NCBI RefSeq assembly: GCF_020103725.1
Contig: NZ_JAHXBG010000032.1
Coordinates: forward strand, 57,361-121,360
DNA length: 64,000 nucleotides
DNA from: Hyalangium gracile
GTDB lineage: Bacteria; Myxococcota; Myxococcia; Myxococcales; Myxococcaceae
Direction: 5' to 3'
The first letter of the stretch is position 1. The number at the start of each line of letters is the position of its first letter. Shown here one piece after another: positions 40,966 to 49,463 of this stretch. A model generated the notes under the pieces. That model was not told the DNA's origin and searched no databases. It saw only the letters and a program-made list of their open reading frames with translations. A program made the translations under genes and the position numbers.

Positions 40966-41819
40966 GGCGGTCGCCTCGTAGCAGCGCGGTGGGCAAGGGC
41001 GTGCGAGCCACGGGGCCTCGGCCTCTGCGTGAGGCGGAGCTGTCCCGCGTGGAGAGCGTCTTCACGGACGTGGACGGCACGCTCACCACGGGCCACAAGC
41101 TGCGCAGCCAGACGATCCGTGCGCTCGAGAGCCTGTCCGAGGCGGGCCTGCGGGTGGTGCTCGTCAGCGGCCGCCCGGCGGGGTGGGGCGAGGCCTGGGC
41201 GCGCACGCTCCCGGTGGCGGGTGTCATCGTGGAGAACGGCGGCCTGTGCTTCGTGCGCGGAGCCCAGGGCGCGCTGCGCCGGGTGTACGCGGAGACGCCA
41301 GCGGAGCGAGCCGCCAACCGCAAGCGCCTGCGCTCGGAGGTGCTCCGGGTGCTGGGCAAGGTGCCGGGCGCTCGGCTGTCCTCGGACAGTGCGTACACCG
41401 AGGTGGATCTGGCCATCGACTACAACGAGGAGGCCCGGCTGGGAGACGCGGCGGCGGGCCGCATCGAGTCGCTGCTGCGCGCGCGGGGCGTGACGGCGGT
41501 GCGCTCCTCGGTGCACGTCAACTGCTGGCTCGGGCGCTTCGACAAGCTGTCCATGTCGCGGCGCTTCGCCCAGGTGGCGTGGCGCGAGCGGCTGACGCCC
41601 GAGGATGGCCGCTCCGTCTACGCCGGGGATTCTTTCAACGACGCCCCGATGTTCCAGGCATTTGCCCTCAGTGTGGGCGTGGCCAACGTGCGCGGCGTGC
41701 TGGACCGCATCGAGGCGCCGCCGGCCTTCATCACCCGTGCCGCCGAGGGGCAGGGCTTCGAGGAGCTGGCTCGCGCCATCCTCGTCCAGCGCCGCCGCCG
41801 CCCGGCTCTCCAGGAGTGA
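40962..41819 (+). CDS. HAD-superfamily phosphatase, sucrose-/mannosylglycerate-phosphatase-like
   Basis: A 285-residue HAD IIB hydrolase that removes phosphate from a small phosphorylated compound. Motif I is FTDVDGTL with both aspartates, motif II VLVSGRPAG, motif III the lysine near KLSM, and motif IV YAGDSFNDAPMF. The cap region (about 95-190) is the sugar-phosphatase type. The start GTG lies in the stop of the helical-protein gene, and only three bases separate it from the rlmI-like gene. Confidence 0.85.
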   Translation: MRRSPRSSAVGKGVRATGPRPLREAELSRVESVFTDVDGTLTTGHKLRSQTIRALESLSEAGLRVVLVSGRPAGWGEAWARTLPVAGVIVENGGLCFVRGAQGALRRVYAETPAERAANRKRLRSEVLRVLGKVPGARLSSDSAYTEVDLAIDYNEEARLGDAAAGRIESLLRARGVTAVRSSVHVNCWLGRFDKLSMSRRFAQVAWRERLTPEDGRSVYAGDSFNDAPMFQAFALSVGVANVRGVLDRIEAPPAFITRAAEGQGFEELARAILVQRRRRPALQE

Positions 41820-41822
41820 CTC

Positions 41823-43019
41823 GTGAACGTCGTGAAGCTCGAGCTGGCCCGCGGACTGGGCCGCCACCTGCGCGCAGGCCACCCGTGGGTGTTCCGCAAG
41901 GCGCTGGAGCAGGTGCCGAAGATCCCCGCCGGCAGCGTGGTGGACCTCACCGAGAACGGGAAGTTCGTCGCGCGTGGCTACTTCGATCCGCACTCGGCCA
42001 TCGCTGTGCGCGTGCTCACGCGCGAGCCGCGGGAGACCATCGACGCGGACTTCATCACCCGGCGGGTGAGGCAGGCGCTCGCCGCGCGGAGGGGCCTCAT
42101 CGACCTCACCGACACGGACAGCTTCCGCCTCCTCCATGGCGAGGGGGACGGCCTGCCGGGCGTGGTGGCGGACCTCTACGCGGGCCACGTGGTGCTCAAG
42201 CTGTACTCGGCGGGCCTCACGCCCTACCGGCACCTCATCGTGGAGGCGTTCAAGGCGGCGCTCCCCGAGCTCAAGGGCATCATCGGCCGGGATGAGGTGG
42301 CTCGGGACGACGTGGAGGAGGATGACGGCCGGGGCTCGGGGCGGATGCTCTACGGGCCGGATGCGCCGGAGCTCATCCCCATCCGCGAGCGGGGCGCCAT
42401 CTTCCTCGTGGACGCATGGCGCGGGCAGAAGACGGGCTTCTTCCTGGACCAGCGGGAGAACCGCTTCCTCATCCGCCGGCTGGCGAAGGACCGGGACGTG
42501 CTCAACTGCTTCTGCTTCAGCGGAGGCTTCTCGGTGAACGCGGCGCTGGGTGGGGCCAGGAGCGTCTTCTCGGTGGACCTGGATCCAGACGCCATCGCGC
42601 TGGCCCGAGAGAACTTCACGCGCAACGGGCTGCCGGCGGAGAAGTACGACTTCCTCGCCGCGGACGTCTTCAAGATCATCCAGTCCTTCAAGGACGAGGG
42701 CCGCACGTTCGATCTGATCATCCTGGACCCGCCCGCCTTCGCGAAGAGCCAGCGCGCGGTGCAGGCTGCGATCGACGGGTACGCCTCGCTCAACCGGCAG
42801 GCGCTCGCGCTGCTGCGGCCCGGAGGGTTGCTGGCCACGGCCTCGTGCTCGGCGCGCGTCAGCCCCGACGACTTCATGGGCGCGGTGCGCGAGGCGGGCT
42901 TCAAGGCCGGCGTGGACCTGGCGCTCGTGGAGGAGCGCTACCAGCCGCCGGATCACCCGGTCCGCCTGCAGTTCCCCGAGGGCAAGTACCTCAAGTTCTA
43001 CGTGCTCGCCTCCGTGTGA
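41823..43019 (+). CDS. rlmI: RlmI-like 23S rRNA cytosine-5 methyltransferase
   Basis: A SAM-dependent methyltransferase of the RlmI/RlmKL class that modifies 23S rRNA (C1962 in E. coli). It starts with a PUA-type domain (RGLGRHLRAGHPWVFRKALEQ), then an EEHEE region and the methyltransferase domain with QKTGFFLDQRENR, CFSGGFSVNAALGG, ILDPPAFAKSQ and the catalytic-cysteine region ATASCSARVSPDDF. Length 398 is normal. GTG start; tightly linked to the HAD gene. A terminator follows. Confidence 0.88.
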   Translation: MNVVKLELARGLGRHLRAGHPWVFRKALEQVPKIPAGSVVDLTENGKFVARGYFDPHSAIAVRVLTREPRETIDADFITRRVRQALAARRGLIDLTDTDSFRLLHGEGDGLPGVVADLYAGHVVLKLYSAGLTPYRHLIVEAFKAALPELKGIIGRDEVARDDVEEDDGRGSGRMLYGPDAPELIPIRERGAIFLVDAWRGQKTGFFLDQRENRFLIRRLAKDRDVLNCFCFSGGFSVNAALGGARSVFSVDLDPDAIALARENFTRNGLPAEKYDFLAADVFKIIQSFKDEGRTFDLIILDPPAFAKSQRAVQAAIDGYASLNRQALALLRPGGLLATASCSARVSPDDFMGAVREAGFKAGVDLALVEERYQPPDHPVRLQFPEGKYLKFYVLASV

Positions 43020-43034
43020 GCCCGCGAGCCCCGG

Positions 43035-43061
43035 GAGCGGGGGAGTTGCCTCCACCCGCTC
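43035..43061. terminator. Bidirectional terminator-like hairpin
   Basis: GAGCGGGGGAG pairs with CTCCACCCGCTC (one bulged base) around TTGC, between the convergent rlmI-like gene and the 43074 gene. Confidence 0.6.
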
Positions 43062-43073
43062 ACGCCGGGCACC

Positions 43074-43601
43074 TCAGCCCTGCTCGAGCTCCTCGGGGTG
43101 GAAGACGCGCGAGGCCACGCGGTCCAGCACCTCGTCGCTCCACCTGAGGCTGGCCTTCATCAGCTTCTTCATGTCCTTGCCGAAGGCGCGCTCGTCGGGC
43201 ACCTGCGTATAGGTCCGGCTGAGGTACAGGCCGCGGTTCTCGGTCTCGTACGTCACCGTACCGCCGCCGGTGTCCGTGCCTTCCTTCTCCTCGGCCTGGA
43301 AGGTCTCCAGCACGCCCGGCTTCGGCGGATCATGGAACTTGTACACGAGGGCGCTGCACTCCAGCGCCTGCGTGTCCTCGTGCCACTCGAAGTAGAGCTG
43401 CGCCCCGCCCATGATGAGGCCGCCGAAGCCCTCCTCGTTCAGCCCCTCGCTCTGCAGCGAGCCATGGGGCCGGACGAAGGACTGCACCAGGCGCTTGGCG
43501 CCCTCCCGGGTCATCGGAGCACCCGGGGGGGAGGCGGGAGCCAGGCCACCCACCCACGACATCAGCAGGCCTGCCAGGCCACTTCGAGGAGCGGTCGCCA
43601 T
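43074..43601 (-). CDS. Small protein, paralogue of the 44667-45089 gene
   Basis: This 175-residue protein has no signal peptide in the conserved part. It aligns along its length with the neighbour at 44667: GFGGLIMGGAQLYFEWHEDT, QALECSALVYKFHDPPKPG, EEKEGTDTGGG and a helical C-terminus DMKKLMKASLRWSDEVLDRVAS. The alternating strands plus helices recall CesT-type secretion chaperones, but that is inference. It has a 29-residue N-terminal extension (MATAPRSGLAGLLMSW..) that the paralogue lacks. It starts one base after the lipase-like gene stops, so they are translated together. Confidence 0.72.
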   Translation of the reverse strand: MATAPRSGLAGLLMSWVGGLAPASPPGAPMTREGAKRLVQSFVRPHGSLQSEGLNEEGFGGLIMGGAQLYFEWHEDTQALECSALVYKFHDPPKPGVLETFQAEEKEGTDTGGGTVTYETENRGLYLSRTYTQVPDERAFGKDMKKLMKASLRWSDEVLDRVASRVFHPEELEQG

Positions 43602-43602
43602 C

Positions 43603-44562
43603 TCAGTTGTTGAAGTTACCGGCCCGGGCCTGATCGAACGGCACGCGGTGCTTCAGGTACACGGACTCGAAGCCGTGCGCCGCGATGGGGTTGAGCTTGA
43701 AGTCGTTGAAGCGGTGCACCACCGAGTTCTTGCCGCCGTCCGTCAGCGGGTTCCAGCCCGTGGGGCCCAGGCCGAAGGCGTCGGGCACCGGGTCGCCGCG
43801 GTTGACGTAGTGCACGTAGTTGGGGCCGTCCGGGTACGTCATGGCCGCCGCGCCGAACGTCTCCACGTTCAGCTTGCTCATGGCCTTCTGAGCGTCGGCC
43901 TTGGACATCCCATCTTCCAAGCGGAGCCTGTCGTACACGTGGCCGAGCGCGCGGCTGGTGATGAGGCCTCCCTGGCTGTGCGCCATCACGTGCACCGAGC
44001 GGCCCGCCTTGATCTCCTTGTAGAGCGTGTCGGCCAGCGTATCCACGGCCGGGTTGGTGCCCTTGTCCAGCTTGTCCTTCACGCACTGGACCAGGTCCGC
44101 CGCCATGCCCTCGGTGGCGTTGTGGATGCCCACCACCTTGGCGCCCGTCGTCTCCGCGATGGACTCCAGGCTGCTGTACTGGGCGTCCTTCGGGGTGTTG
44201 ATGCCGTTGACGTAGACGATCGTCTCGGAGGGGTTCGGGTTGTTCTTCGGGGTGACGCCGGGGACGTCCTTCAGCGCGGTGCCAGGGGGGAACGTCTTGC
44301 CGCCGGCGCCCAGGAACTGCCCGTCATACACGCGGTCCGGCTGGTTGCCGCCGCCGAACAGGCCCTGCACCGCCTTGGCGCCGCCAACGGCCTTGGCCTC
44401 GAAGCCGTCCACCACGTTGTGGATCTTCTGGCCCGCGTCGGCAGCGACGTCCTGCACCTTGTCCACCGTCTTGGCGACGGCGTTCTCCACCTTGTTGACG
44501 GCCTTCTCGGCGCCGGTGCGCACGTTGTTGATAAGGTTCCGGCCACGCTCGATGGGGTTCAT
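43603..44562 (-). CDS. Lipase-like alpha/beta hydrolase with a long amphipathic N-terminus
   Basis: A 319-residue protein with no signal peptide. Residues 1-85 are a Lys/Ala/Val-rich amphipathic helix with a repeated AVxKVxxAV pattern, then a linker (FLGAGGKTFPPGTALKDVPG) and a hydrolase fold: ETIVYVNGINTPK, TGAKVVGIHNATEG, the nucleophile elbow VMAHSQGGLI, VETFGAAAMTYPDGPNYVHYVNRGDPVPD and FNDFKLNPIAAHGF. Ser, Asp and His candidates are all there. ACGGAG seven bases upstream supports the ATG at 44562. It lies between two paralogous small genes in one operon. A secreted or contact-delivered lipase is a reasonable guess. Confidence 0.78.
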   Translation of the reverse strand: MNPIERGRNLINNVRTGAEKAVNKVENAVAKTVDKVQDVAADAGQKIHNVVDGFEAKAVGGAKAVQGLFGGGNQPDRVYDGQFLGAGGKTFPPGTALKDVPGVTPKNNPNPSETIVYVNGINTPKDAQYSSLESIAETTGAKVVGIHNATEGMAADLVQCVKDKLDKGTNPAVDTLADTLYKEIKAGRSVHVMAHSQGGLITSRALGHVYDRLRLEDGMSKADAQKAMSKLNVETFGAAAMTYPDGPNYVHYVNRGDPVPDAFGLGPTGWNPLTDGGKNSVVHRFNDFKLNPIAAHGFESVYLKHRVPFDQARAGNFNN

Positions 44563-44666
44563 TTGGGGACTCCGTAAATTCGTGAGGGTGTGCTGCCTTT
44601 GGAGGGAATTGTCGTACCTGGAGGAAAAAAGTTGCGTCACTACGGTGACGCGGCGCGTCGAGCGGC

Positions 44667-45089
44667 CTAGTTCTTGAAGACCTTCGAGGCCACGCGGTCC
44701 AGCACCTCGTCGCTCCACTTGAGGCTGGCCTTCATGAGCTTCTTCATGTCCTCGATGAAGGCGGTGTGCGGAGGCGCCTGGGTATAGGTGCGGCTGAGGA
44801 AGAGGGACTTGTTCTCGGTCTCGTAGTCCACCTTGCCGCCGCCGGTGTCCGTGCCCGCCTTCTCCTCCTGCTGGAAGCCCTCGATGATGCCGGGCTTGGG
44901 GTTGTCCTTGAACTTGTAGATGAGCGCGCTGCACTCGAGCGCCTGCTCCTTGTCGTGCCACTCGAAGTAGAGCTGGGCGCCTTCGACCGCGACGCCGCCA
45001 AAGCCTTGAGGGTTGAGGCCGGGGCTGTCGGGATTGCCAGTAGCTGCCAGTAACGCCTGCGCCAGGCGCTGCGCTTCATCTCGCATCAT
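44667..45089 (-). CDS. Small protein, paralogue of the 43074-43601 gene
   Basis: A 140-residue protein, first gene of the operon with the lipase-like gene. It has GFGGVAVEGAQLYFEWHDKE, QALECSALIYKFKDNPKPG, EEKAGTDTGGG, LSRTYTQ and the C-terminal DMKKLMKASLKWSDEVLDRVAS, matching the 43074 product. The start is one of two adjacent ATGs (45087-45089 or 45084-45086). The whole protein is soluble in appearance with a likely alternating strand core. Whether it serves as chaperone or immunity factor cannot be told from sequence alone. Confidence 0.75.
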   Translation of the reverse strand: MMRDEAQRLAQALLAATGNPDSPGLNPQGFGGVAVEGAQLYFEWHDKEQALECSALIYKFKDNPKPGIIEGFQQEEKAGTDTGGGKVDYETENKSLFLSRTYTQAPPHTAFIEDMKKLMKASLKWSDEVLDRVASKVFKN

Positions 45090-45389
45090 AGGGGGCTGGA
45101 TCTCCGGGCGGGGGAAAACGAGGCCAACCAGCCTAGCAGACCTGGGAGCAAAGAGGCCCCCACTTCGCCTCGGGAGCGCTCCGCCCGCGGGGGAAATTCC
45201 CGCCGCCTCGGGGCCGCCTTTCCGGATCATTCCTGGATCATTTTGCGATCAGGAATGGCGATTTTGCTGAATCTCCGTTCAGCGAGTCGAAAGGGACCCG
45301 CCTGCTGAAGTCGGCAGGGCTGCACTGGGGAGGAAGTTCCTGTCCACGGGTGCGGCCACCGGGGCGGGCGAGGATTAAGGTCACCGCGC
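45090..45389. other. Divergent intergenic region with two inverted repeats
   Basis: Three hundred bases between divergent genes. The middle (about 45225-45290) is AT-rich for this genome and contains TTCCTGGATC-ATTTTGC-GATCAGGAA (45230-45255) and GCTGAA-TCTCCG-TTCAGC (45266-45283), both fit for regulator binding. No coding frame looks real. Confidence 0.55.
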
Positions 45390-46025
45390 ATGGTCACCAA
45401 AGGGCAGTTCCTCGAGCGCCCGACGCTCATTCCCGTCGGCCGTGAGGTGATGGAGGGCACGGCGCACCGGGGCGTGAAGCGGCCGCCGCTGCTGGTGCTC
45501 GCGCCTCGGCCCGAGGAGGGCGGGGGCATGGATCACGTCGTCGCGGCGGAGCTGGTGTGGGCCGCGGCCACCGCTGGCTTTCCCACCCTGAGGTTCAACT
45601 ACCGGGGCGTGGGCGGGAGCCAGGGCTCGCGAGGCACGGGCGAGGCGCTCGTGGAGGATGCCGAGGCCGCCATGCGCGTGCTGATGGAGAACGCGCAGAG
45701 CTCCAGCCTCGTGGTGGCCTCGCTGCATGGCGGTGCCCAGGTGGCGCTGGCGCTGCAGGCCCGGCACCCGGCCGTCGGCGGCGTGTGCCTGGTGGCGCCC
45801 GCGGATGTGGAACTGGCGGAGCTGACGCGGCTGAGCCGCTCGTTGCTCGTGGTGGTGGGGGAGGAGGACAAGCGCCTGTCCCGCGCGGCCCTGGCAGCGG
45901 CGGTGGGTGAGGCGCCGCGAGGAGAGCTGGAGGTGATCGATGACGCAGGCCCGAATTTCCACAGGAATCTCCCGCAGGTGGGCCGGTTCCTGTCCGCGTG
46001 GATGAAGCGGGTGTCGGGCGAGTGA
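45390..46025 (+). CDS. Degenerate alpha/beta hydrolase lacking the nucleophile serine
   Basis: A 211-residue alpha/beta-hydrolase-fold protein of the dienelactone/KANL3-like group. It has FPTLRFNYRGVGGSQGS and LLVVVGEEDKR, the usual core strands. Where GxSxG is expected it reads ASLHGG, so the catalytic Ser is Leu, and the C-terminal catalytic His region reads DAGPNFHR without the usual GADH pattern. It may therefore be a non-enzymatic binding protein. The ATG at 45390 has AAGG nine bases upstream. Divergent from the lipase operon. Confidence 0.75.
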   Translation: MVTKGQFLERPTLIPVGREVMEGTAHRGVKRPPLLVLAPRPEEGGGMDHVVAAELVWAAATAGFPTLRFNYRGVGGSQGSRGTGEALVEDAEAAMRVLMENAQSSSLVVASLHGGAQVALALQARHPAVGGVCLVAPADVELAELTRLSRSLLVVVGEEDKRLSRAALAAAVGEAPRGELEVIDDAGPNFHRNLPQVGRFLSAWMKRVSGE

Positions 46026-46184
46026 CCGATGCCGCGCAAGCCATCAAACTTCTTGAGGTTTCTCAATACGGGTGCGCTTGCCGGCCAGCCATCCGGTCGA
46101 ACAGACTGCAAGGCAGACCCAATCGATTCGCCGTTCGTTCGTATGGGCCTGTTGAGGAAGTACCCCGTTTCCTGAGGAGTGCCG

Positions 46185-47984
46185 ATGATGCGAAGGATCC
46201 TGGCAAACGCGGTGGTAGCGCTCGCGGTGGTGGCAGCCGCGGCCTGCTCTTCCGAGAGCAAGGCTCCGGTCTCTCCCGAGGCGAGCCAGTCGGCCCCGAC
46301 GCTGGACCTCGCGGAGGCGGAGGTGGTGCCGGGCGGCATCGTGGTGGACTTCAAGGACGGGACCACCAAGGAAGAGTTCGACGCCTGGGAGGACGCGTGG
46401 GGCGTGGACCTCGAGTTCAACTCGGTGGAGAGCCATGACGACGGCCTCACCGTGGCGGTGGGCGTGGATGACGTGGAGGGCGTGCTGGAGGCCATCCGTC
46501 AGAACCCCGCCGTCGAGTCCGCCGAGCCGCTGCTGGCCTACCGCGCCAGCTTCACGCCGAACGATCCGGACTACGGCAAGCAGTGGAACCTCAAGATGAT
46601 CGACATGCCCAAGGCCTGGGACAGCAGCAAGGGCAAGGGCGTGGTGGTGGCGGTGCTGGACACGGGCATCGCCTACGAGGACTACGACGACTTCAAGCAG
46701 GTGCCGGACCTGAAGGGCGTGAAGTTCACCCAGGGCTACGACTTCGTGAACGACGACGAGCACGCCAATGACGACCACGGGCACGGCACGCACGTGGCGG
46801 GCACCATCGCCCAGGCGACCAACAACGGCGAGGGCGTGGCGGGCGTGGCCTTCGAGGCGACGCTGATGCCGGTGAAGGTGCTCAACCACTTCGGCAGCGG
46901 CACCTCGGCGGACATCGTGGACGCCATCCGCTTCGCCGCGGACAAGGGCGCCAAGGTGATCAACATGTCGCTGGGCGGCGGCGGCTACTCGAAGGCCATG
47001 GCCGACGCGGTGGAGTACGCGCGCAAGAAGGGCGTGACGGTGGTGGCGGCGGCGGGTAACGCCTCGCGGCCCCGTGTGGAGTTCCCCGCGGCGTACCCGG
47101 GCGCGGTGGCGGTGTCCGCCGTGGGCCCGGATGGCACGCGCGCTCCGTACTCCTCCTACGGCAAGGAGCTGGACATCGCCGGCCCCGGGGGTGACAAGCG
47201 CAAGGGCGACCAGAACGGCATCATCCAGAACACGATCGATCCCCGGGACGTGTCCCGCTCCGTGTACGCCTCGTACCAGGGCACCAGCATGGCCACCCCG
47301 CACGTGGCGGCGGTGGCGGCGCTCCTGTACGCGGCGGGCGCCAGCGGCCCGGACGAGGTGGAGAAGGCGCTCTTTGCTGGCGCCAGGCGTGTCAACGGCC
47401 AGGCCTGGAGCGAGGAGTACGGCCATGGCCTGCTCAACGCGCAGGCCTCCCTGGAGGCGCTGGGTGGCGTCGGTGGGCAGTGGCCCCCGCTCTGGTGGGC
47501 GCTGGCGCTGCTGGCGCTGGTGCTGCTGACGCTGGGCCGGCGCGCGCGGCCGGGCTTCTTCAACATCCTCCTCACCCCCAGCTTCCTGGTGCCGCTGCTG
47601 CTGGCGACGGTGGGCGTGTTCTTCGCCCGCTCGATCTTCGGCGGGGCCTCGGGCGCGGCGGGGGACGTGGTGAACGCGGTGTCGCTGCCCATCCCCGACT
47701 GGGAGCGCATCATCTTCGGTCGCGGCAAGCTGGCCAACCCGCTCTTCTACAGCGCGATCATCCCGACGGTGCTGTCGATCTTCGCCATCAAGTTCCGCGG
47801 GCTGCGTCCGGCCATCGGCGGTCTGGCGCTGGGCTTCGCGGGCTTCCTGGCCTACGCCGCCTGGTCCAAGGCGCCCGGCCTGGCGTACATGCCCTTCACC
47901 TTCCTGGCGATGCCGTGGCTGGTGGTGAACGCGCTCATCTGCGTCGTCATCGGCCGCGCCATGCTCAAGAAGGAGACGGTATGA
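46185..47984 (+). CDS. Subtilisin-family lipoprotein with a C-terminal membrane domain
   Basis: A 599-residue S8 serine protease. Signal peptide with lipobox AAAAC (Cys22), an inhibitor I9-like propeptide region (about 45-125), then the S8 domain with catalytic AVLDTGIAY (Asp), HGHGTHVAGT (His) and YQGTSMATPHVAAVAALL (Ser), and from about residue 425 four to five hydrophobic helices (WWALALLALVLLTLG, ILLTPSFLVPLLLATVGVFF). This makes it a membrane-tethered protease. GAGGAG five to eight bases upstream supports ATG 46185 or 46188. It overlaps the next small gene (ATGA). Confidence 0.85.
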   Translation: MMRRILANAVVALAVVAAAACSSESKAPVSPEASQSAPTLDLAEAEVVPGGIVVDFKDGTTKEEFDAWEDAWGVDLEFNSVESHDDGLTVAVGVDDVEGVLEAIRQNPAVESAEPLLAYRASFTPNDPDYGKQWNLKMIDMPKAWDSSKGKGVVVAVLDTGIAYEDYDDFKQVPDLKGVKFTQGYDFVNDDEHANDDHGHGTHVAGTIAQATNNGEGVAGVAFEATLMPVKVLNHFGSGTSADIVDAIRFAADKGAKVINMSLGGGGYSKAMADAVEYARKKGVTVVAAAGNASRPRVEFPAAYPGAVAVSAVGPDGTRAPYSSYGKELDIAGPGGDKRKGDQNGIIQNTIDPRDVSRSVYASYQGTSMATPHVAAVAALLYAAGASGPDEVEKALFAGARRVNGQAWSEEYGHGLLNAQASLEALGGVGGQWPPLWWALALLALVLLTLGRRARPGFFNILLTPSFLVPLLLATVGVFFARSIFGGASGAAGDVVNAVSLPIPDWERIIFGRGKLANPLFYSAIIPTVLSIFAIKFRGLRPAIGGLALGFAGFLAYAAWSKAPGLAYMPFTFLAMPWLVVNALICVVIGRAMLKKETV

Positions 47985-48196
47985 AGCTGAGCGGGCGCAT
48001 CGCCTTCCGGGACATCGAGACAGGCGTGTGGGTGCTGGAGGGCGATGACGGCCGCACCTATCAGCTCGCCGGCGGAGATCGGAAGATCAAGAAGGACGGT
48101 CAGCGGGTCGAAGTCGAGGGCAACGTCGACAACGACGCGGTGACCCTGCACATGGTGGGGCCCGTCCTCACCGTGGCCTCCTACAAGTTCCTGTAG
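47981..48196 (+). CDS. Small beta-rich protein coupled to the subtilisin
   Basis: A 71-residue cytoplasmic protein that reads GRIAFRDIETGVWVLEGDDGRTYQLAGG and VEVEGNVDNDAVTLHM, an OB-like or small barrel pattern; it looks like DUF5818. Its ATG overlaps the stop of the protease gene (ATGA), a sign of translational coupling. Candidate inhibitor or regulator of the protease, but this is inference only. Confidence 0.7.
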   Translation: MKLSGRIAFRDIETGVWVLEGDDGRTYQLAGGDRKIKKDGQRVEVEGNVDNDAVTLHMVGPVLTVASYKFL

Positions 48197-48234
48197 CCCC
48201 AAGCCGACCGTGCTCGGACAGAGCCCTCCTGGCG

Positions 48235-48255
48235 GAGCCCTCCGCCGGAGGGCTC
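48235..48255. terminator. Bidirectional terminator-like hairpin
   Basis: GAGCCCTCC and GGAGGGCTC form a perfect nine-base stem with a GCC loop between convergent genes. It overlaps the last codons of the CPBP gene. Confidence 0.65.
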
Positions 48256-49399
48256 ACTGCTTTTCGGGAGTCGGCTCTTCCGAAGCCTGCCGGGCCTGGC
48301 GGGCGCGCTCCTCCTCGTAGACTTCGATTGGGAGGCGTCCGCCGCGGACCTCATCCCGCATGCGCAGCAGCTCCGCGCGCTCGGCCTGCTGCGCCTCCGA
48401 GGCGTCCTTGGGCAGCTTGGGCAGGCGGTGCTGCATGTCGACGAAGCTCAAGTGGATGCCTCGGCTGTCCAGCAGCACCAGGGCGCCCACGGAGAGCGTG
48501 GCGGCCAGCATCCACGGCAGTATCAGCCGCGCCAGGGACGGAGCGGGCAGGGTGACGGTGGGTAGCTCCTTCCTGGGCCCCCACAGCACCGGGAACCAGC
48601 GCGCCAGCGTCAGCATGCCACCCATGAGCACCAGTCCACCAGCCGAGAGGAGGAGGACGAGCTTGAGCGGGGGCTGCTCGTCCGTGCCCTCCGCCCCCAT
48701 CTGCCGCGCCGCGAGGAACAGGGCCGAGGACACCACGTTGTTGGCCGAGTGGGCCATGATCCCGGGCCACAGCGAGCCCGTGTAGAGCCTCAGCGCGCCG
48801 AACAGCACCCCCAGCTCCACCCGAGCCACGAAGCCCACGGGATCCATGTGGAACGCGCTGAACACCACGGCGGTGACCACCACGGCGCTCACCCGGGAGA
48901 GCGAGGTGGCCAGCAGGCCCCGCTGGAAGACGCCTCGGAAGAAGAACTCCTCGCAGACGGGGGCGGCCACGGAGACGCCGGCGAGCATGACGGCCAGCTC
49001 CAGCGAGTTCTGCCCCTCGAAGATGCGGCTGCTGTCGAACATGTCCCGCAGCCACTGCGGCGCCACCGACTGCGCGGCGTACTGGATGGGGATCACGAAG
49101 GCGAAGAAGTTGATCACCCCCAGCCCGAAGCCGAAAGCCGCGGGCGCGAGCGCCACGGACCGGGCGCCGGAGAAGCCCAGGGGCTCGTAGTGGGCGGCGC
49201 GCAGCAGGACCCAGGGGACGCCCAGGAAGATGAAGATCTCCGTGAACCAGATGCCGAAGGCCGCGTTGAGCAGCTGGGTGGCGCCTCCGAGCGTGAGGAA
49301 GAGCCCCAGCCCGAGCGCGACGCCGATCACGGCCATGATCAGGGGGCTGAGGGGCGGAGGAGGCGGCTCGGCGGGGGGGCTGGGGGTGGAATCTTCCAC
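48254..49399 (-). CDS. CPBP-family intramembrane metalloprotease
   Basis: A 381-residue multi-pass membrane protein. The CPBP (Abi/CAAX-like) signature is complete: CEEFFFRGVFQRGL (EExxxR), FSAFHMDPVGF and MAHSANNVVSS with metal-binding histidines. It may process prenylated or bacteriocin-like peptides, or another membrane substrate. About eight membrane helices are predicted, with a C-terminal charged helix (KLPKDASEAQQAERAELLR). I start at the GTG at 49399 because AGGAG is six bases upstream; a GTG at 49417 has no ribosome binding site. Confidence 0.85.
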   Translation of the reverse strand: MEDSTPSPPAEPPPPPLSPLIMAVIGVALGLGLFLTLGGATQLLNAAFGIWFTEIFIFLGVPWVLLRAAHYEPLGFSGARSVALAPAAFGFGLGVINFFAFVIPIQYAAQSVAPQWLRDMFDSSRIFEGQNSLELAVMLAGVSVAAPVCEEFFFRGVFQRGLLATSLSRVSAVVVTAVVFSAFHMDPVGFVARVELGVLFGALRLYTGSLWPGIMAHSANNVVSSALFLAARQMGAEGTDEQPPLKLVLLLSAGGLVLMGGMLTLARWFPVLWGPRKELPTVTLPAPSLARLILPWMLAATLSVGALVLLDSRGIHLSFVDMQHRLPKLPKDASEAQQAERAELLRMRDEVRGGRLPIEVYEEERARQARQASEEPTPEKQ

Positions 49400-49463
49400 C
49401 GGGATCTCCTGAGTCACGAAAAAAGCTGAGCGAAAACCGTGAAGCGTCCGAGTCGCATATCCC

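Noticed and set aside
44563..44961. N-terminal extension of the lipase-like protein
   Set aside because: It overlaps the neighbouring small gene in a shadow frame; the ATG at 44562 has a good ribosome binding site.
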